From positions 26,653 to 90,652 of the forward strand of contig CACXBB010000004.1 of NCBI GenBank assembly GCA_902765735.1: a stretch of DNA of 64,000 nt. The letters run 5' to 3'. This document shows, in pieces, positions 8,799 to 19,048 of this stretch. Under the pieces are notes generated by a model, which saw only the letters and a list, made by a program, of their open reading frames with translations, did not search any database and was not told where the DNA came from. Each line of letters opens with the position of its first letter. Positions within the stretch are counted from its first letter, which is position 1. Origin of the DNA: an uncultured Eubacteriales bacterium. GTDB taxonomy: Bacteria; Bacillota; Clostridia; Christensenellales; Aristaeellaceae. Made by a program: the position numbers and the translations under genes.

Positions 8799-8956
8799 AC
8801 TCCCTCCGTCTCGGCTGCGCCGAGCCCCCTCCCTCTGGGAGGGAGGCTAACTCGCGGTGCCACCTCCCTCGGAGAGGGAGGCTGGACGGGAGGCTACGGG
8901 TACGCCGCCAAAAGGCTCCCTCTTTGAGGGAGCTGGCGCGAAGCGCCTGAGGGAGT
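8799..8956. repeat. MITE-like palindromic repeat, copy 1 (158 bp)
   Basis: The ends are inverted: ACTCCCTCCGTC and CTGAGGGAGT. Inside are an end hairpin (TCGGCTGCGCCGA) and CTCCCTC/GAGGGAG hairpins. It matches the reverse complement of 22302-22416 along its length and carries an extra internal segment (about 8853-8918) holding a second CCTCCCTC/GAGGGAGG hairpin. It has no coding capacity. It sits between the ask stop and the terminator at 8965. Confidence 0.85.
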
Positions 8957-8964
8957 TCATGCGC

Positions 8965-9005
8965 AAAACAGAACCACCGGCCACAATGACCGGTGGTTCT
9001 GTTTT
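8965..9005 (-). terminator. Terminator of the glycogen operon
   Basis: A perfect 16-bp inverted repeat (8965-8980 with 8990-9005). On the minus strand the stem overlaps the stop codon of the AAA+ gene and ends in a short T tract, so it closes the glgC-glgD-glgA-AAA+ operon. It could also block read-through from ask. Confidence 0.85.
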
Positions 9006-10164
9006 ACGCTTTCTCGGGGGGTTCAAGCTTGACGGGGATGTTCTTCGACAGCGCCGTCAGCTCCGCGATGGTGTCCTCGGCGGACTGTATCAGCGACTGC
9101 TGGGCGCGCTCCGACGCGATCATCTTCTCGTCGCTCTCGCGGGCGGCCTTGACGTCCTCCGCCGTGATCAGCATCAGGTCCTCCTTGGAGACGTTGGCGC
9201 TCTGGGCCAGCCGATTGGCCTGGGCCACCAGCAGCCGCTCGAACACGTTGCGCACGCCGCGGGCGTTGCCGAAGGAGATCGAGCTGGTGTTGGCGTCGAT
9301 GATGTACTGCCGCGCGGCCTCGCGGCCCGCGTCGTCCAGCTTGTACTGGCCCTTCCTGAGGTTGAGATCGAGTATCGCCGCCATCTCGTCGATGGTGTAG
9401 TCATCGAAATGCAGGTAGCGGTTGAAGCGGGACTCCAGGCCGGGGTTGGAATGTATGAACTTCTCCATCAGCCCGTCGTAGCCCGCGACGATCACCACCA
9501 GGTCGTCCCGGTGATCCTCCATGGCCTTGAGCAGCGTGTCGATGGCCTCCTGGCCGAAGTCGTTCTCGGAACGGCTGTTGAGGGCGTAGGCCTCGTCGAT
9601 GAACAGCACGCCGCCCAGCGCCTTTTCGATCACGGCGCTGGTCTTGGTGGCCGTCTGGCCCACGTAGCCCGCCACCAGCCCGGATCGGTCCACCTCCACC
9701 AGATGCCCCTTGGTCAGTATCCCGAGGCTCTTGTAGATGCGGGACATGATGCGGGCGATCATGGTCTTGCCCGTGCCGGGATTGCCGGTGAACACCATGT
9801 GCAGCGACATGTCCACCGTCTTTAGGTCGTTCTGCTGGCGCAGCTTGTGGATGGTGACCATGTTGATGAGGTTGTTGACCTCTTTTTTGATGCCATCCAG
9901 CCCGATCAGCTCGTTGAGCTCCGCCTTGAGGTCGTTGATGTCCTCCGGCGGGGTCTCCTGTTCGGCCTCCTGCTGCGGCTGCTGCGCCGTCTGCTGGGGC
10001 TTTGCCGCCTGAACCTCGGGCTTTTTTTCCTTCTGCTTCGTCTCGGCGGGCTTGCCGGGCAGATCGTCGCCCCACAGGTCGGCGCCGATGTTGCGCAGGT
10101 TGTTGTTGATCAGCGTGCTGATCACGTCCATCTGGGTGCGAATGATTTCGTCGCGGTTGTCCAT
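9004..10164 (-). CDS. CbxX/CfqX (SpoVK-type) AAA+ ATPase
   Basis: A 386-residue AAA+ protein. Residues 1-35 form a short helical head and 36-75 a Gln/Pro/Lys-rich linker; the AAA+ module spans about 80-345. Walker A is GNPGTGKT at 127-134 and Walker B is GGVLFIDEAYAL. The pore-loop segment GLVAGYVGQTA is typical of the CbxX/CfqX/SpoVK family, which remodels protein complexes such as Rubisco. It is the last gene of the glycogen operon, starting six bases after the glgA stop with its RBS inside glgA. A role in remodelling glycogen enzymes is inference only. It could equally be the sporulation protein SpoVK. Confidence 0.85.
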   Translation of the reverse strand: MDNRDEIIRTQMDVISTLINNNLRNIGADLWGDDLPGKPAETKQKEKKPEVQAAKPQQTAQQPQQEAEQETPPEDINDLKAELNELIGLDGIKKEVNNLINMVTIHKLRQQNDLKTVDMSLHMVFTGNPGTGKTMIARIMSRIYKSLGILTKGHLVEVDRSGLVAGYVGQTATKTSAVIEKALGGVLFIDEAYALNSRSENDFGQEAIDTLLKAMEDHRDDLVVIVAGYDGLMEKFIHSNPGLESRFNRYLHFDDYTIDEMAAILDLNLRKGQYKLDDAGREAARQYIIDANTSSISFGNARGVRNVFERLLVAQANRLAQSANVSKEDLMLITAEDVKAARESDEKMIASERAQQSLIQSAEDTIAELTALSKNIPVKLEPPEKA

Positions 10165-10170
10165 TATGAT

Positions 10171-11670
10171 TTAGTTCTCCTCTGCCTTCTTGAGAGCGGC
10201 TTCCTCCGCCTCGGCCCTCTGCTCGATGGCGCGGCGCTCCAGTATCATGCTGTAGAGCGCGATGTACTTCTTCGCCGACTGGTCCCAGCCGTACTGGCCG
10301 TTCATGGCGCGGATGGCCAGGCCGTTGAACACGTCGCGCTGCTCGTGGTACATCTTCACGGCGTTCTCGATCACGTGCAGCATGTCGTGGGCGTTGTAGT
10401 AGAGGAAGGTGAAGCCGTTGCCGTCGCCGGTGTACTTGTTGTAGGCGAGCACGGTGTCCCGCAGGCCGCCGGTTTCGCGGGTGATGGGCAGCGTGCCGTA
10501 GCGCAGGGAGATCATCTGGCTCAGACCGCAGGGCTCAAACAGCGAGGGCATCAGGAACAGATCCGCCGCCGCGTAGATCTTGTGCGCGAGCACGTTGTTC
10601 ATCTGGAAGTTGGCGGAGACCTGGTTGGGATACTTCCACTGGGCCCAGCTGAACAGATCCACATAGCGGCTCTCGCCCATGCCCAGCACCACCAGCTGCG
10701 CGCCGGTGTTCATGATCTCCGGCAGCACGCACTCCACCAGGTCGAGGCCCTTCTGGCCGGACAGGCGGGTGATCATGGCGATCATGGGGATGTCGGCGTC
10801 CACCTTGAGGCCCAGATCCCGCTGCAGGGCCAGCTTGTTCTCGACCTTGAGCTCGTAGGTCTCGGCGGTGTAGGGCTTCGCGATGATGCTGTCGCGGGCG
10901 GGGTCGTACTCCGCGGTGTCGATGCCGTTCAATATGCCCGAGAGGTGATCCACCCGGGAACGCAACAGGCCGTCCAGACGCTCGCCGTAGTAGGCGGTCT
11001 GGATCTCCTGGGAATAGGTGGGGGAGACGGTGGTGACCTCATCGGCGAACACGATGCCGCCCTTCATGCACGAGCACATGCCGAAGAACTCCAGCGCGTC
11101 GCTGGTGTAGGCCCAGGGGCCCAAGTACAGCAGGTCCTCCATCATGTCGATGGGGAACAGGCCCTGATATTGCAGGTTGTGGATGGTGTAGACAGTGCGG
11201 ACGTTCTTGTAGAGCTCCAGGTGCTTGTACTGCGCCTTGAGCAGGATCGGTATGAGGCCCGTCTGCCAGTCGTGGCAATGCAGCACGTCGGGCATGAAGT
11301 CGATCTTCGTCAGCGCCTCCAGCACGGCCCGGGAGAAGAACGCGAAGCGCTCGCCCTCGTCGCCGCCCATGCCGTAGATGTAGTCGCGGCCGAAGTACTG
11401 CTCGTTGTCCACAAAGTAGTAGGTGATGCCGCAATAGACCAGCTTCATGATGCCCACGTACTGGCGGCGCCAGCCGAGATTGACGTAGAAATAGAGCACG
11501 TGCTCCATCTGGTCGCGCCAGGACTGGTCAATGGCCTTGTACAGGGGCAGGATGACGCGAATATCTTCGCCCGCCTTGAGTATCTCCTTGGGCAGCGCGC
11601 TGACGACGTCCGCCAAGCCGCCTGTCTTGACAAAAGGCACACATTCAGACGCAGCAAAAAGTATCTTCAT
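10171..11670 (-). CDS. glgA: Glycogen synthase (ADP-glucose, GT5)
   Basis: A 499-residue GT5 glycogen synthase that adds glucose from ADP-glucose to alpha-1,4 glucan. The N-terminal Rossmann domain opens MKILFAASECVPFVKTGGLADV with the nucleotide-sugar-binding KTGGL motif. The C-terminal domain has the FEPCGLSQ motif (catalytic Glu) and ITRETGGLRDTV. Length is typical, with a short charged tail rich in Ala and Glu. It lies third in the minus-strand operon after glgC and glgD. Confidence 0.96.
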   Translation of the reverse strand: MKILFAASECVPFVKTGGLADVVSALPKEILKAGEDIRVILPLYKAIDQSWRDQMEHVLYFYVNLGWRRQYVGIMKLVYCGITYYFVDNEQYFGRDYIYGMGGDEGERFAFFSRAVLEALTKIDFMPDVLHCHDWQTGLIPILLKAQYKHLELYKNVRTVYTIHNLQYQGLFPIDMMEDLLYLGPWAYTSDALEFFGMCSCMKGGIVFADEVTTVSPTYSQEIQTAYYGERLDGLLRSRVDHLSGILNGIDTAEYDPARDSIIAKPYTAETYELKVENKLALQRDLGLKVDADIPMIAMITRLSGQKGLDLVECVLPEIMNTGAQLVVLGMGESRYVDLFSWAQWKYPNQVSANFQMNNVLAHKIYAAADLFLMPSLFEPCGLSQMISLRYGTLPITRETGGLRDTVLAYNKYTGDGNGFTFLYYNAHDMLHVIENAVKMYHEQRDVFNGLAIRAMNGQYGWDQSAKKYIALYSMILERRAIEQRAEAEEAALKKAEEN

Positions 11671-11756
11671 CGCTCATTCCTCCCGGTTTCGATTGATATG
11701 CGCCCGCCTCCGCCCGGCGGCATTAACTACATCCCGCCGGGTGCCGAGGCGCGCCG

Positions 11757-12896
11757 TTAAAGGGTGATATTCTTGCCAATGACGATCGGATACTGGCTCT
11801 GGCCGATCAGTCTGCCATGGCTGCGAATGGTCACTTCCTTGTCGAAGATCACGTTCTCCAGCTCCACGTCGTCCTCGATATAGCTGTCCTGCATGATCAC
11901 GCAGTTCTTGAGGCGCGCGCCCTTGCCGACGCGCACGCCGCGGAACAGTACGCAGTTCTCCACCGTGCCGTCGATCACGCAGCCGTCCGCCACCAGGGAA
12001 TTGGTGACCTTCGCGCCGGCACGATAGATGGTGGGCACGGAGTCGCGGGTCTTGGTGAAGACGGGGTTTTTGCCGAACAGGGCGTCACGCACCTCGGGCT
12101 TCAAAAGATCGAGGCTCAGGTTGAAGTAGCCGCGGATGGTCTCGACCCTGCGGTAGTAGCTCTCTTCCTCGTAGCCCATGATCTTCAGGCTGCCGGCCTG
12201 TATGGCGGGCAGCAGCACGTCCGCGTACATGTCGTGGGAGCCGCGGGAGAGCGCCTGGTCCACCAGGTAGATCAGCAGCGTGCGCTTGACCATCATCAAG
12301 CTCAGGAACAGGTTCTCAAAGCTGGCGGCGTTGGGGTTGATCTCCAGGTTGGCGACGTTTTTGTCGTGGTCCAGGTCCATGTAGACGTGGTTGTTCTTGG
12401 AGGAGGAGGAGAACTCGGTGATCTCCGGGGTGACCTTCTTGTACATCATGGTGATGTCCGCGCGCGACTTGATGTGCTGATCGATCATCGGCTCGAAGGA
12501 CGTGGTCATGATGTAGTCGCTGTCGGTCAAAATCACGAAGTCCTGCTTGGAGCGGCGCAGGTAGTCGAAGTTGGAGCGCAGGGCGTCCAGCAGGCCGTTG
12601 TACTCGCCGCTGTTGTCGCGGGTCATGAACGGGGGCAGTATGAACAGGCCGTTGTTGCGGGTGTGCAGGTCCCAGTCCTTGCCTGATCCCAGGTGGTCCA
12701 TCAGCGAGGAGTAGTTCTTCTGCGCGATGATGCCCACGTTGTGGATGCCGGAATTGACCATGTTGGACAGTGTGAAATCGATAAGGCGGTAGCGACCGGC
12801 CACCGGAATCGCGGCGACCGCGCGCTGGCTGGTCAGCTCACGCAGGTTAAGATCGTCCTTTGAGGTATAGACGATACCCATGACATCATTTTTCAT
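11757..12896 (-). CDS. glgD: Glucose-1-phosphate adenylyltransferase subunit GlgD
   Basis: A 379-residue partner of GlgC in ADP-glucose synthesis. It has the nucleotidyltransferase fold and a C-terminal left-handed beta helix (hexapeptide-type repeats from about residue 290: VIDGTVENCVLFRGVRVGKG). It lacks the GGxGxRLxxLT substrate loop of active pyrophosphorylases (the N-terminus reads MGIVYTSKDDLNLRELTSQR). This fits the Bacillota GlgD, a non- or weakly catalytic regulatory subunit. It starts seven bases after the glgC stop. Confidence 0.93.
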   Translation of the reverse strand: MKNDVMGIVYTSKDDLNLRELTSQRAVAAIPVAGRYRLIDFTLSNMVNSGIHNVGIIAQKNYSSLMDHLGSGKDWDLHTRNNGLFILPPFMTRDNSGEYNGLLDALRSNFDYLRRSKQDFVILTDSDYIMTTSFEPMIDQHIKSRADITMMYKKVTPEITEFSSSSKNNHVYMDLDHDKNVANLEINPNAASFENLFLSLMMVKRTLLIYLVDQALSRGSHDMYADVLLPAIQAGSLKIMGYEEESYYRRVETIRGYFNLSLDLLKPEVRDALFGKNPVFTKTRDSVPTIYRAGAKVTNSLVADGCVIDGTVENCVLFRGVRVGKGARLKNCVIMQDSYIEDDVELENVIFDKEVTIRSHGRLIGQSQYPIVIGKNITL

Positions 12897-12903
12897 CTTC
12901 TGC

Positions 12904-14094
<1,191 letters not shown>

Positions 14095-14154
14095 GCTCAA
14101 TCCCTGCTTTCATGATGTAGTTGGAAGGACGATTATTATGCCCATTACCAAATC

Positions 14155-14183
14155 ATAATATTAGTATACAACAAAATCTGCAA
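14155..14183 (-). promoter_or_regulatory. Promoter of the glgC-glgD-glgA-AAA+ operon
   Basis: On the minus strand TTGCAG (14178-14183), a 17-bp spacer and TATTAT (14155-14160). An alternative -10, TATACT, overlaps the spacer. Confidence 0.6.
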
Positions 14184-14211
14184 AAAATCCAGTCCAAATC
14201 GCATGTTTTTG

Positions 14212-15375
14212 TCAATTATTTTGCGTACACAGTCGATAAGTTTCGTTGACGACCATGAATTCCTCGTCCGCGGGGATCACGTGGACGCTGATTTTGGACT
14301 CCGGCGCGGAGATCAGGCGCTCGCCGGAGCCGCTCAGATTGCTGTCTTCGTCCGGGATCACGCCCATATACGCCATGGCCGTCATGATGCGTCCCCGCAG
14401 CGGGGCGTAGTTTTCGCCGATGCCGCCGGTGAAGGCCAGCGCGTCCAGCCCGCCCAGCTCCATGGTGTACGCGCCGATGTAGCGCAGTATGGCCGTGGCG
14501 TACACGTCCATGGCCAGCTTCGCCCGGGCGCTGCCCGCGCGGATGGCGGCGTCCACGTCCCGCAAATCGCCGCTGGTGCCGGAGAGGCCCTTCATGCCGC
14601 CGTTTTTGCCCAGACCCTCGAAGATCTCCTGAAGCGTCAGGCCCTGCTTCAACAGATAGGGGATCAGGTACACGTCCACGTCCCCGGTGCGGCTGGCGTG
14701 GGGGATGCCCATCTGGAGCGAGAAGCCGAAGCTGTTGTCCACGCTCTTGCCGTCCAGTATGGCGCAGATCGACCCGCTGCCGCCCAGGTGGCAGGAGATC
14801 ACCCGCCGCCTGTCCTTCAGCTTTTGCGCGATGTAGCCGTGGCTAGCACCGTGGTAGCCCATGCGCATGCAGCCGTACTTTTCGGTCCACTCGTAGGGCA
14901 CCGGGAACACCCGGCGCTCCAGCGGGATCGTGCGGTGGAAGGCGGTCTCGAACACGCCCACCCGCGGCACCTCCGGCAGCAGCTTTTCGAACACGCCGAT
15001 GGCCTCCAGGTACGGGCCGTTGTGGGCCGGGGCCACCGGGAAGTAGGCCCGCATGCCGTCGAGCACGTCCTGCGTCAGAAAGTGGACGCCGTAGTGGTCC
15101 TTCGACAGCACCGTCTTGAAGCCCACCGCCTCGATGGCGTCCAGGCGCTCCACCGTGTCCGTCAGCGCGTCCAGGAAGCGCCGGATGCCGCAGGTGTAGT
15201 CCGGGATGTCCAGCCCGTCCTCCCTAAGATGGGCCGCGGCGGAGTTGTAGTGGAATATGGCGTCCTTCGACCCCACGCGCTCCACCTTGCCGTCGGCCAG
15301 CACCGCGTGGCCGGGCATCTCCCACAGCTTGAACTTCAGCGACGTGCTGCCCGCGTTGCATATCAGTATCTTCAA
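14212..15375 (-). CDS. ackA: Acetate kinase
   Basis: A 387-residue acetokinase interconverting acetyl phosphate + ADP and acetate + ATP, giving the substrate-level ATP step of fermentation. ASKHA-fold signatures are the N-terminal ILICNAGSTSLKFKLWEM, the HLGGSGSICAI phosphate loop, and LAFTGGIGENYAPLR near the C-terminus. It is slightly shorter than the usual 395-400 residues. The TTG start is preceded by GAGGTGA. No pta is adjacent; the gene is monocistronic under its own promoter. Confidence 0.95.
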   Translation of the reverse strand: MKILICNAGSTSLKFKLWEMPGHAVLADGKVERVGSKDAIFHYNSAAAHLREDGLDIPDYTCGIRRFLDALTDTVERLDAIEAVGFKTVLSKDHYGVHFLTQDVLDGMRAYFPVAPAHNGPYLEAIGVFEKLLPEVPRVGVFETAFHRTIPLERRVFPVPYEWTEKYGCMRMGYHGASHGYIAQKLKDRRRVISCHLGGSGSICAILDGKSVDNSFGFSLQMGIPHASRTGDVDVYLIPYLLKQGLTLQEIFEGLGKNGGMKGLSGTSGDLRDVDAAIRAGSARAKLAMDVYATAILRYIGAYTMELGGLDALAFTGGIGENYAPLRGRIMTAMAYMGVIPDEDSNLSGSGERLISAPESKISVHVIPADEEFMVVNETYRLCTQNN

Positions 15376-15396
15376 CGTCGATCACCTCGTGTTTCT

Positions 15397-15425
15397 ATAT
15401 TACTATAAGAAAGGGATAAATGCAA
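15397..15425 (-). promoter_or_regulatory. Promoter of ackA
   Basis: On the minus strand TTGCAT (15420-15425), a 17-bp spacer and TAATAT (15397-15402). It ends 22 bp before the ackA start, in the divergent ackA/spoIID spacer. Confidence 0.65.
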
Positions 15426-15486
15426 CAATTAATTAACAGCGCATACTCCCTGTGTATCGTGCGCACAATAGCGTCGAGGTGATGTT

Positions 15487-16455
15487 ATGAAACCGATGAA
15501 ATGCCTTGCGGCGCTGATGCTGCTGGCGGTGGCGCTGGGCGGCTGCATGAACCGGGCGAAGCCGGAGCGCTGGACGCCCACGGAGGACGTGCCCGAGATC
15601 CCCCGCAAGCTCGAGCGGGCGGAGAGCGGGGGCGTGCCGACGCTGTCGGTGTACGATACCGGGCGGGAGGCGGTGTCCGACATGGACATCGAGACCTACG
15701 TGGAGGGCGTTGTGGCCGGCGAGATGAAGAACGACTGGCCCCTCGAGGCGCTCAAGGCCCAGGCGATCCTGGCGCGGACCTTCACCCTGCGGTTCTGCGC
15801 GGACAAGTCCTCGAAGTACAAGGGCGCGGACATCTCCACCGACGTGACGGAGGCCCAGGCTTACGACGCGAAGAGCGTCAACGACGCGATCCGTCAGGCC
15901 GTCAAGGAGACCCGGGGCATGGCCATGGCGTATCAGGGCGAATACCCCTACGCCTGGTTCCACGCCCACGCCGGGGGCATGACCGAGCTGCCCACGGTGT
16001 CGCTGGACTACGGGAAAGCAGACCCGGCTTACCTCAGACCCGTGGAGTCCCGGGAATCCGACAGTGCGCCGGAGAGCGTGAAGGCGTGGACGGCGCGCTT
16101 CACCATAAAGCAGGTCGCCGACGCCTGCAGGGAGGCGGGGACGAAGGTGAAAACCGTCGAGTCGGTGGCGGTCGGCGAAAAGGGACAGTCCGGCCGGGCA
16201 AAGACGCTGAAGGTCAACGGGCAGGAGGTCTCAGCGCCCTCCTTCCGCATCGCCATCGGCGCGAACCGTTTGAAGAGCACGCTCATCGACGATATCGAGG
16301 TGGACGACGGCCACGTGACCTTCACAGGCAGGGGCTTCGGCCACGGCGTGGGGATGTCCCAGTGGGGCGCCTACGCCATGGCGGAGCAGGGGCAGAGCGC
16401 GGAGGAGATCATCCGCCACTACTTTCAGGACATCGACATCGTCAAGCTGTGGTAG
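15487..16455 (+). CDS. spoIID: Stage II sporulation protein D (SpoIID/LytB family)
   Basis: A 322-residue extracytoplasmic lytic transglycosylase of engulfment. It has an N-terminal signal with lipobox-like ALGGC. The SpoIID core begins at IETYVEGVVAGEMKNDWPLE (catalytic Glu in the GEM region), continues in ALKAQAILARTFTL, and ends with GRGFGHGVGMSQWGAYAMAE. The start follows GAGGTGATG. The upstream spacer has GCATACTC, vaguely like a sigma-E -10, but no matching -35 is clear. A general SpoIID/LytB paralog cannot be excluded. Confidence 0.88.
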   Translation: MKPMKCLAALMLLAVALGGCMNRAKPERWTPTEDVPEIPRKLERAESGGVPTLSVYDTGREAVSDMDIETYVEGVVAGEMKNDWPLEALKAQAILARTFTLRFCADKSSKYKGADISTDVTEAQAYDAKSVNDAIRQAVKETRGMAMAYQGEYPYAWFHAHAGGMTELPTVSLDYGKADPAYLRPVESRESDSAPESVKAWTARFTIKQVADACREAGTKVKTVESVAVGEKGQSGRAKTLKVNGQEVSAPSFRIAIGANRLKSTLIDDIEVDDGHVTFTGRGFGHGVGMSQWGAYAMAEQGQSAEEIIRHYFQDIDIVKLW

Positions 16456-16459
16456 CGCA

Positions 16460-16488
16460 GAATGCCGCCTTCACGGGTGGCATTCTTT
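16460..16488 (+). terminator. Intrinsic terminator of spoIID
   Basis: GAATGCCGCC (16460-16469) pairs with GGTGGCATTC (16476-16485) with one G-U pair, followed by TTT. It starts five bases after the spoIID stop. Confidence 0.8.
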
Positions 16489-16536
16489 ACGTTCGCCTGA
16501 TATAATACAGGCAAACGTTCGGGGGAGGCGGTCGCC

Positions 16537-17472
16537 ATGCGGGGAAAAGGCTGGATTGCCGCGCTGCTGTTGCTGGCGCTCATGCTGTCCGGCTGCCGGC
16601 CTCTGGTGGCGGACGCCCCGAAGCAGCTGACGGTCTATGCCACGTTCTACCCGATCTATGCACTGACGGACGCCGTCGCGCAGGGCGTGCCGGACCTCGC
16701 GCTGCACTGTCTGACGCAGCCCCAGGACGGCTGCCTGCGAAGCTACGCGCTGTCCGACTGGGACATCTACCTGCTATCGTCCGCCGACGCGGTGATCGCG
16801 GGCGGCAGGGGACTGGAGGCCTTCGAGAGCGGGCTGTTTTCGATGGGAGAGAAGGGCCCGGCGGTGTCGGCGGTGCTGTACAACCTGGAGCTCGTCAACG
16901 CCCGCGAAAACCACGGGGGCGCGGAGGCGGAATCCCATCTGGACGGCCCGAACCCGCACCTGTACATGTCCGTCGAGGGCGCGAAGCGGATCGTGGAGAG
17001 CATCGCCGCGACGCTTCAGACCTTCGACCCCGGCTGTGATCAGACCTACATCGACAACGCGGCCAAGGCCGTCGAGAGGCTGGAGGTGCTGCAGGGTCAG
17101 ATCCGGGAGATCACCGGCGATCTGTCCGGGAAGAAGGTCATACTGATGAGCGAGGCGCTCGTCTACGTGGCGAAGGATTACGGCCTCGATATCGCGGGGC
17201 AGTTCGACCGGGAGCCCGGCACGGCGCTTTATGACAGCGACCTGGCCGCGTGCCTGGAGGCGCTCGGGGCGTATGATTCAAGGGTCGTATTGATCGAAAA
17301 GCAGGCCCCGGCGGCGCTCATACGGGCGCTGGAGGCGGCCGGGTATCGCGTGGCGCGGATCGACAACCTGTCCGCGCACCGGGAGGACGAGGGCTTCGAG
17401 GGATACATCGAGGCGCAAACAAACAACGCCCGAGCCATTCGCAGGGCGTTTGACGGGGAGGCAGACGTGTGA
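16537..17472 (+). CDS. ZnuA-like metal-binding lipoprotein (SBP family 9)
   Basis: A 311-residue lipoprotein with lipobox LMLSGC (Cys at about residue 20) and an SBP_bac_9 fold, the family that brings zinc or manganese to ABC importers. Family-like segments are VYATFYPIYALTDAVAQG, a central GGRGLEAFESGLF, NPHLYMSVEGAKRIVESIA and a C-terminal VVLIEKQAPAALIRAL. The usual His-rich acidic loop is absent. No ABC permease or ATPase gene adjoins it. A TATAAT at 16501-16506 may be its -10. Its stop overlaps the rnhA start by four bases, so the two are translationally coupled. Confidence 0.82.
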   Translation: MRGKGWIAALLLLALMLSGCRPLVADAPKQLTVYATFYPIYALTDAVAQGVPDLALHCLTQPQDGCLRSYALSDWDIYLLSSADAVIAGGRGLEAFESGLFSMGEKGPAVSAVLYNLELVNARENHGGAEAESHLDGPNPHLYMSVEGAKRIVESIAATLQTFDPGCDQTYIDNAAKAVERLEVLQGQIREITGDLSGKKVILMSEALVYVAKDYGLDIAGQFDREPGTALYDSDLAACLEALGAYDSRVVLIEKQAPAALIRALEAAGYRVARIDNLSAHREDEGFEGYIEAQTNNARAIRRAFDGEADV

Positions 17473-17915
17473 AAGAGGTCGTGATCTACACCGATGGCGC
17501 GTGCTCCGGCAATCCGGGGCCGGGCGGCTGGGGCGCGATACTGATCTATAAGGACAAAAAGCTGGAGCTGTCCGGCTACGAGGCCCGCACCACCAACAAC
17601 CGCATGGAGCTGCTGGCCCCGATCCAGGCGCTGTCCCGGCTCAGGGAGCCCTGCGCGGTCAGCGTGTATTCCGACAGCGCCTATCTCGTCAACGCCTTCA
17701 ATCAGCGCTGGCTGGACAACTGGCAAAAGCACAACTGGCTGAAGAGCGATAAAAAGCCCGTGGAGAACCAGGATCTGTGGAAGCAGCTGCTTGAGTATAC
17801 AAGTATACATAATGTCCGGTGGATCAAGGTCAAGGGCCACGCGAACAACGCCTATAACAACCGCTGCGACGAGCTGGCCACCGGGGAGATCAAGCAGCAC
17901 TATATCAAGATTTAA
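17469..17915 (+). CDS. rnhA: Ribonuclease HI
   Basis: A 148-residue RNase HI that cleaves RNA in RNA:DNA hybrids. The four acidic catalytic residues are visible: Asp9 (YTDGACSGNPG), Glu47 (NNRMEL), Asp69 (YSDSAY) and Asp134 (NNRCDELA); His124 lies in VKGHANN. There is no N-terminal hybrid-binding domain. It starts at GTG within the stop of the ZnuA-like gene (GTGA overlap). Its own stop overlaps that of the convergent recombinase gene. Confidence 0.96.
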   Translation: MKEVVIYTDGACSGNPGPGGWGAILIYKDKKLELSGYEARTTNNRMELLAPIQALSRLREPCAVSVYSDSAYLVNAFNQRWLDNWQKHNWLKSDKKPVENQDLWKQLLEYTSIHNVRWIKVKGHANNAYNNRCDELATGEIKQHYIKI

Positions 17916-18970
17916 TCCTTGCCGTCGTCCCGCAGGTGCACCGATTTGGCCGCCAGGCGGCGTCGATCGTCGGACATGGCGGCGTAGTGCTTGCGGGTGG
18001 TGTTGACGTCGCTGTGGCCCAGCACGTCGGCCACCAGGTAGATGTCGCCGGTCTCGCGGTACAGATTGGTGCCGAAGGTGCTGCGCAGCTTGTGGGGGCT
18101 TAAGTGTTTTTTCAGCGGCGCGGCCTGGGAGGCGTACTTCTTGACCATGACCTGCACGGCGCGCACCGAGATGCGCTTGTTCTGAAGCGACAGAAACAGG
18201 GCGTCCTCGTGACCGGGCAGCGGCGTGAGCTCCCGGCGCAGCTTCAGATAGCGCTTCAATACGTCGGCGACCTCGTCCGGGAAGTACAGTATGGCCTGAT
18301 TGCCGCCCTTGCGGGTGACCATGAAGCCGTTGATGGAGAAGTCGATGTCGCCGATGTTGACGCCCACCAGCTCGCTGACGCGGATGCCCGTGCCCAGAAA
18401 TAGCGTCAGTATCGCCAGATCGCGGGTGCGGGTGTGCTCGTTGTACTTCTTCTGCTGCTCGCTGAGCTTTTCGCCGGACTCCACGTAATCCAGCATGCGG
18501 GCCACCTCGTCGATCTCCAGCAAGATGATCGGCTTTTTTTTGCGCTTGGGCATGTCCACCAGCGCGGCGGGGTCGGCCTCAATGTAGCCGTTTTTATACA
18601 GAAATTTGTAAAAACTGCGTAAAGACGCGAGTTTGCGCATTTTGCCCAAATTATCGTTGGAATATTCGACATCGTCCTTGACGTAGAGCCCGAGGTAGTC
18701 CAGATACATGTGGATGTCCCGGGAGGTGACGCGGGCGAGGTCTTCGGCCTCGAAGTCCGCCGGCTTGCGCCCGGAGAATTTGGGCAACTCGTCGCACAGG
18801 AAGCCGAAGAACAGTTTTAGATCGGAGACGTAGGCGTAGCGCGTCAGCGGCTGCGTGGTGGAATCGATGGCCATGATGAAATCATAGCACACGCCGGGCA
18901 ATTCGCGCAGCGTGTCGCGCGTTAGGAGCTGAAGCTCCTTGGCGCGCTGTTGGGCGTAGGTTTCGGGCAT
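17912..18970 (-). CDS. XerC/D-type tyrosine recombinase
   Basis: A 352-residue phage-integrase-family recombinase. The N-terminal SAM-like core-binding domain spans about 25-150 and the catalytic domain 175-340. Catalytic motifs: Arg in GTGIRVSEL, Lys in RKGGNQ, HKLRSTF (HxxR), LGHSDVNTT and the nucleophile Tyr in KHYAAMS. The start at 18970 is preceded by AGGGAGG; an upstream in-frame ATG would lack an RBS. Neighbours are housekeeping genes, with no attachment site or excisionase, so chromosome-dimer resolution or a Xer paralog is likelier than a mobile-element integrase. Confidence 0.88.
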   Translation of the reverse strand: MPETYAQQRAKELQLLTRDTLRELPGVCYDFIMAIDSTTQPLTRYAYVSDLKLFFGFLCDELPKFSGRKPADFEAEDLARVTSRDIHMYLDYLGLYVKDDVEYSNDNLGKMRKLASLRSFYKFLYKNGYIEADPAALVDMPKRKKKPIILLEIDEVARMLDYVESGEKLSEQQKKYNEHTRTRDLAILTLFLGTGIRVSELVGVNIGDIDFSINGFMVTRKGGNQAILYFPDEVADVLKRYLKLRRELTPLPGHEDALFLSLQNKRISVRAVQVMVKKYASQAAPLKKHLSPHKLRSTFGTNLYRETGDIYLVADVLGHSDVNTTRKHYAAMSDDRRRLAAKSVHLRDDGKD

Positions 18971-19048
18971 AGGGCCTCCCTGGGCGGCTTTCCGCGCCCT
19001 ATCTTTTCGCAAAAGCGGTCTTTTGCGCATAGTTATGGAATCCACAGG

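Noticed and set aside
9847..11760. Plus-strand open frame of 637 codons opposite glgA
   Set aside because: Compositional shadow of glgA and the AAA+ gene; no RBS and no motif.
17912..18970. Tyrosine recombinase as a phage or ICE integrase
   Set aside because: Flanked by housekeeping genes, with no adjacent tRNA, excisionase or phage genes and a XerC/D-like length.
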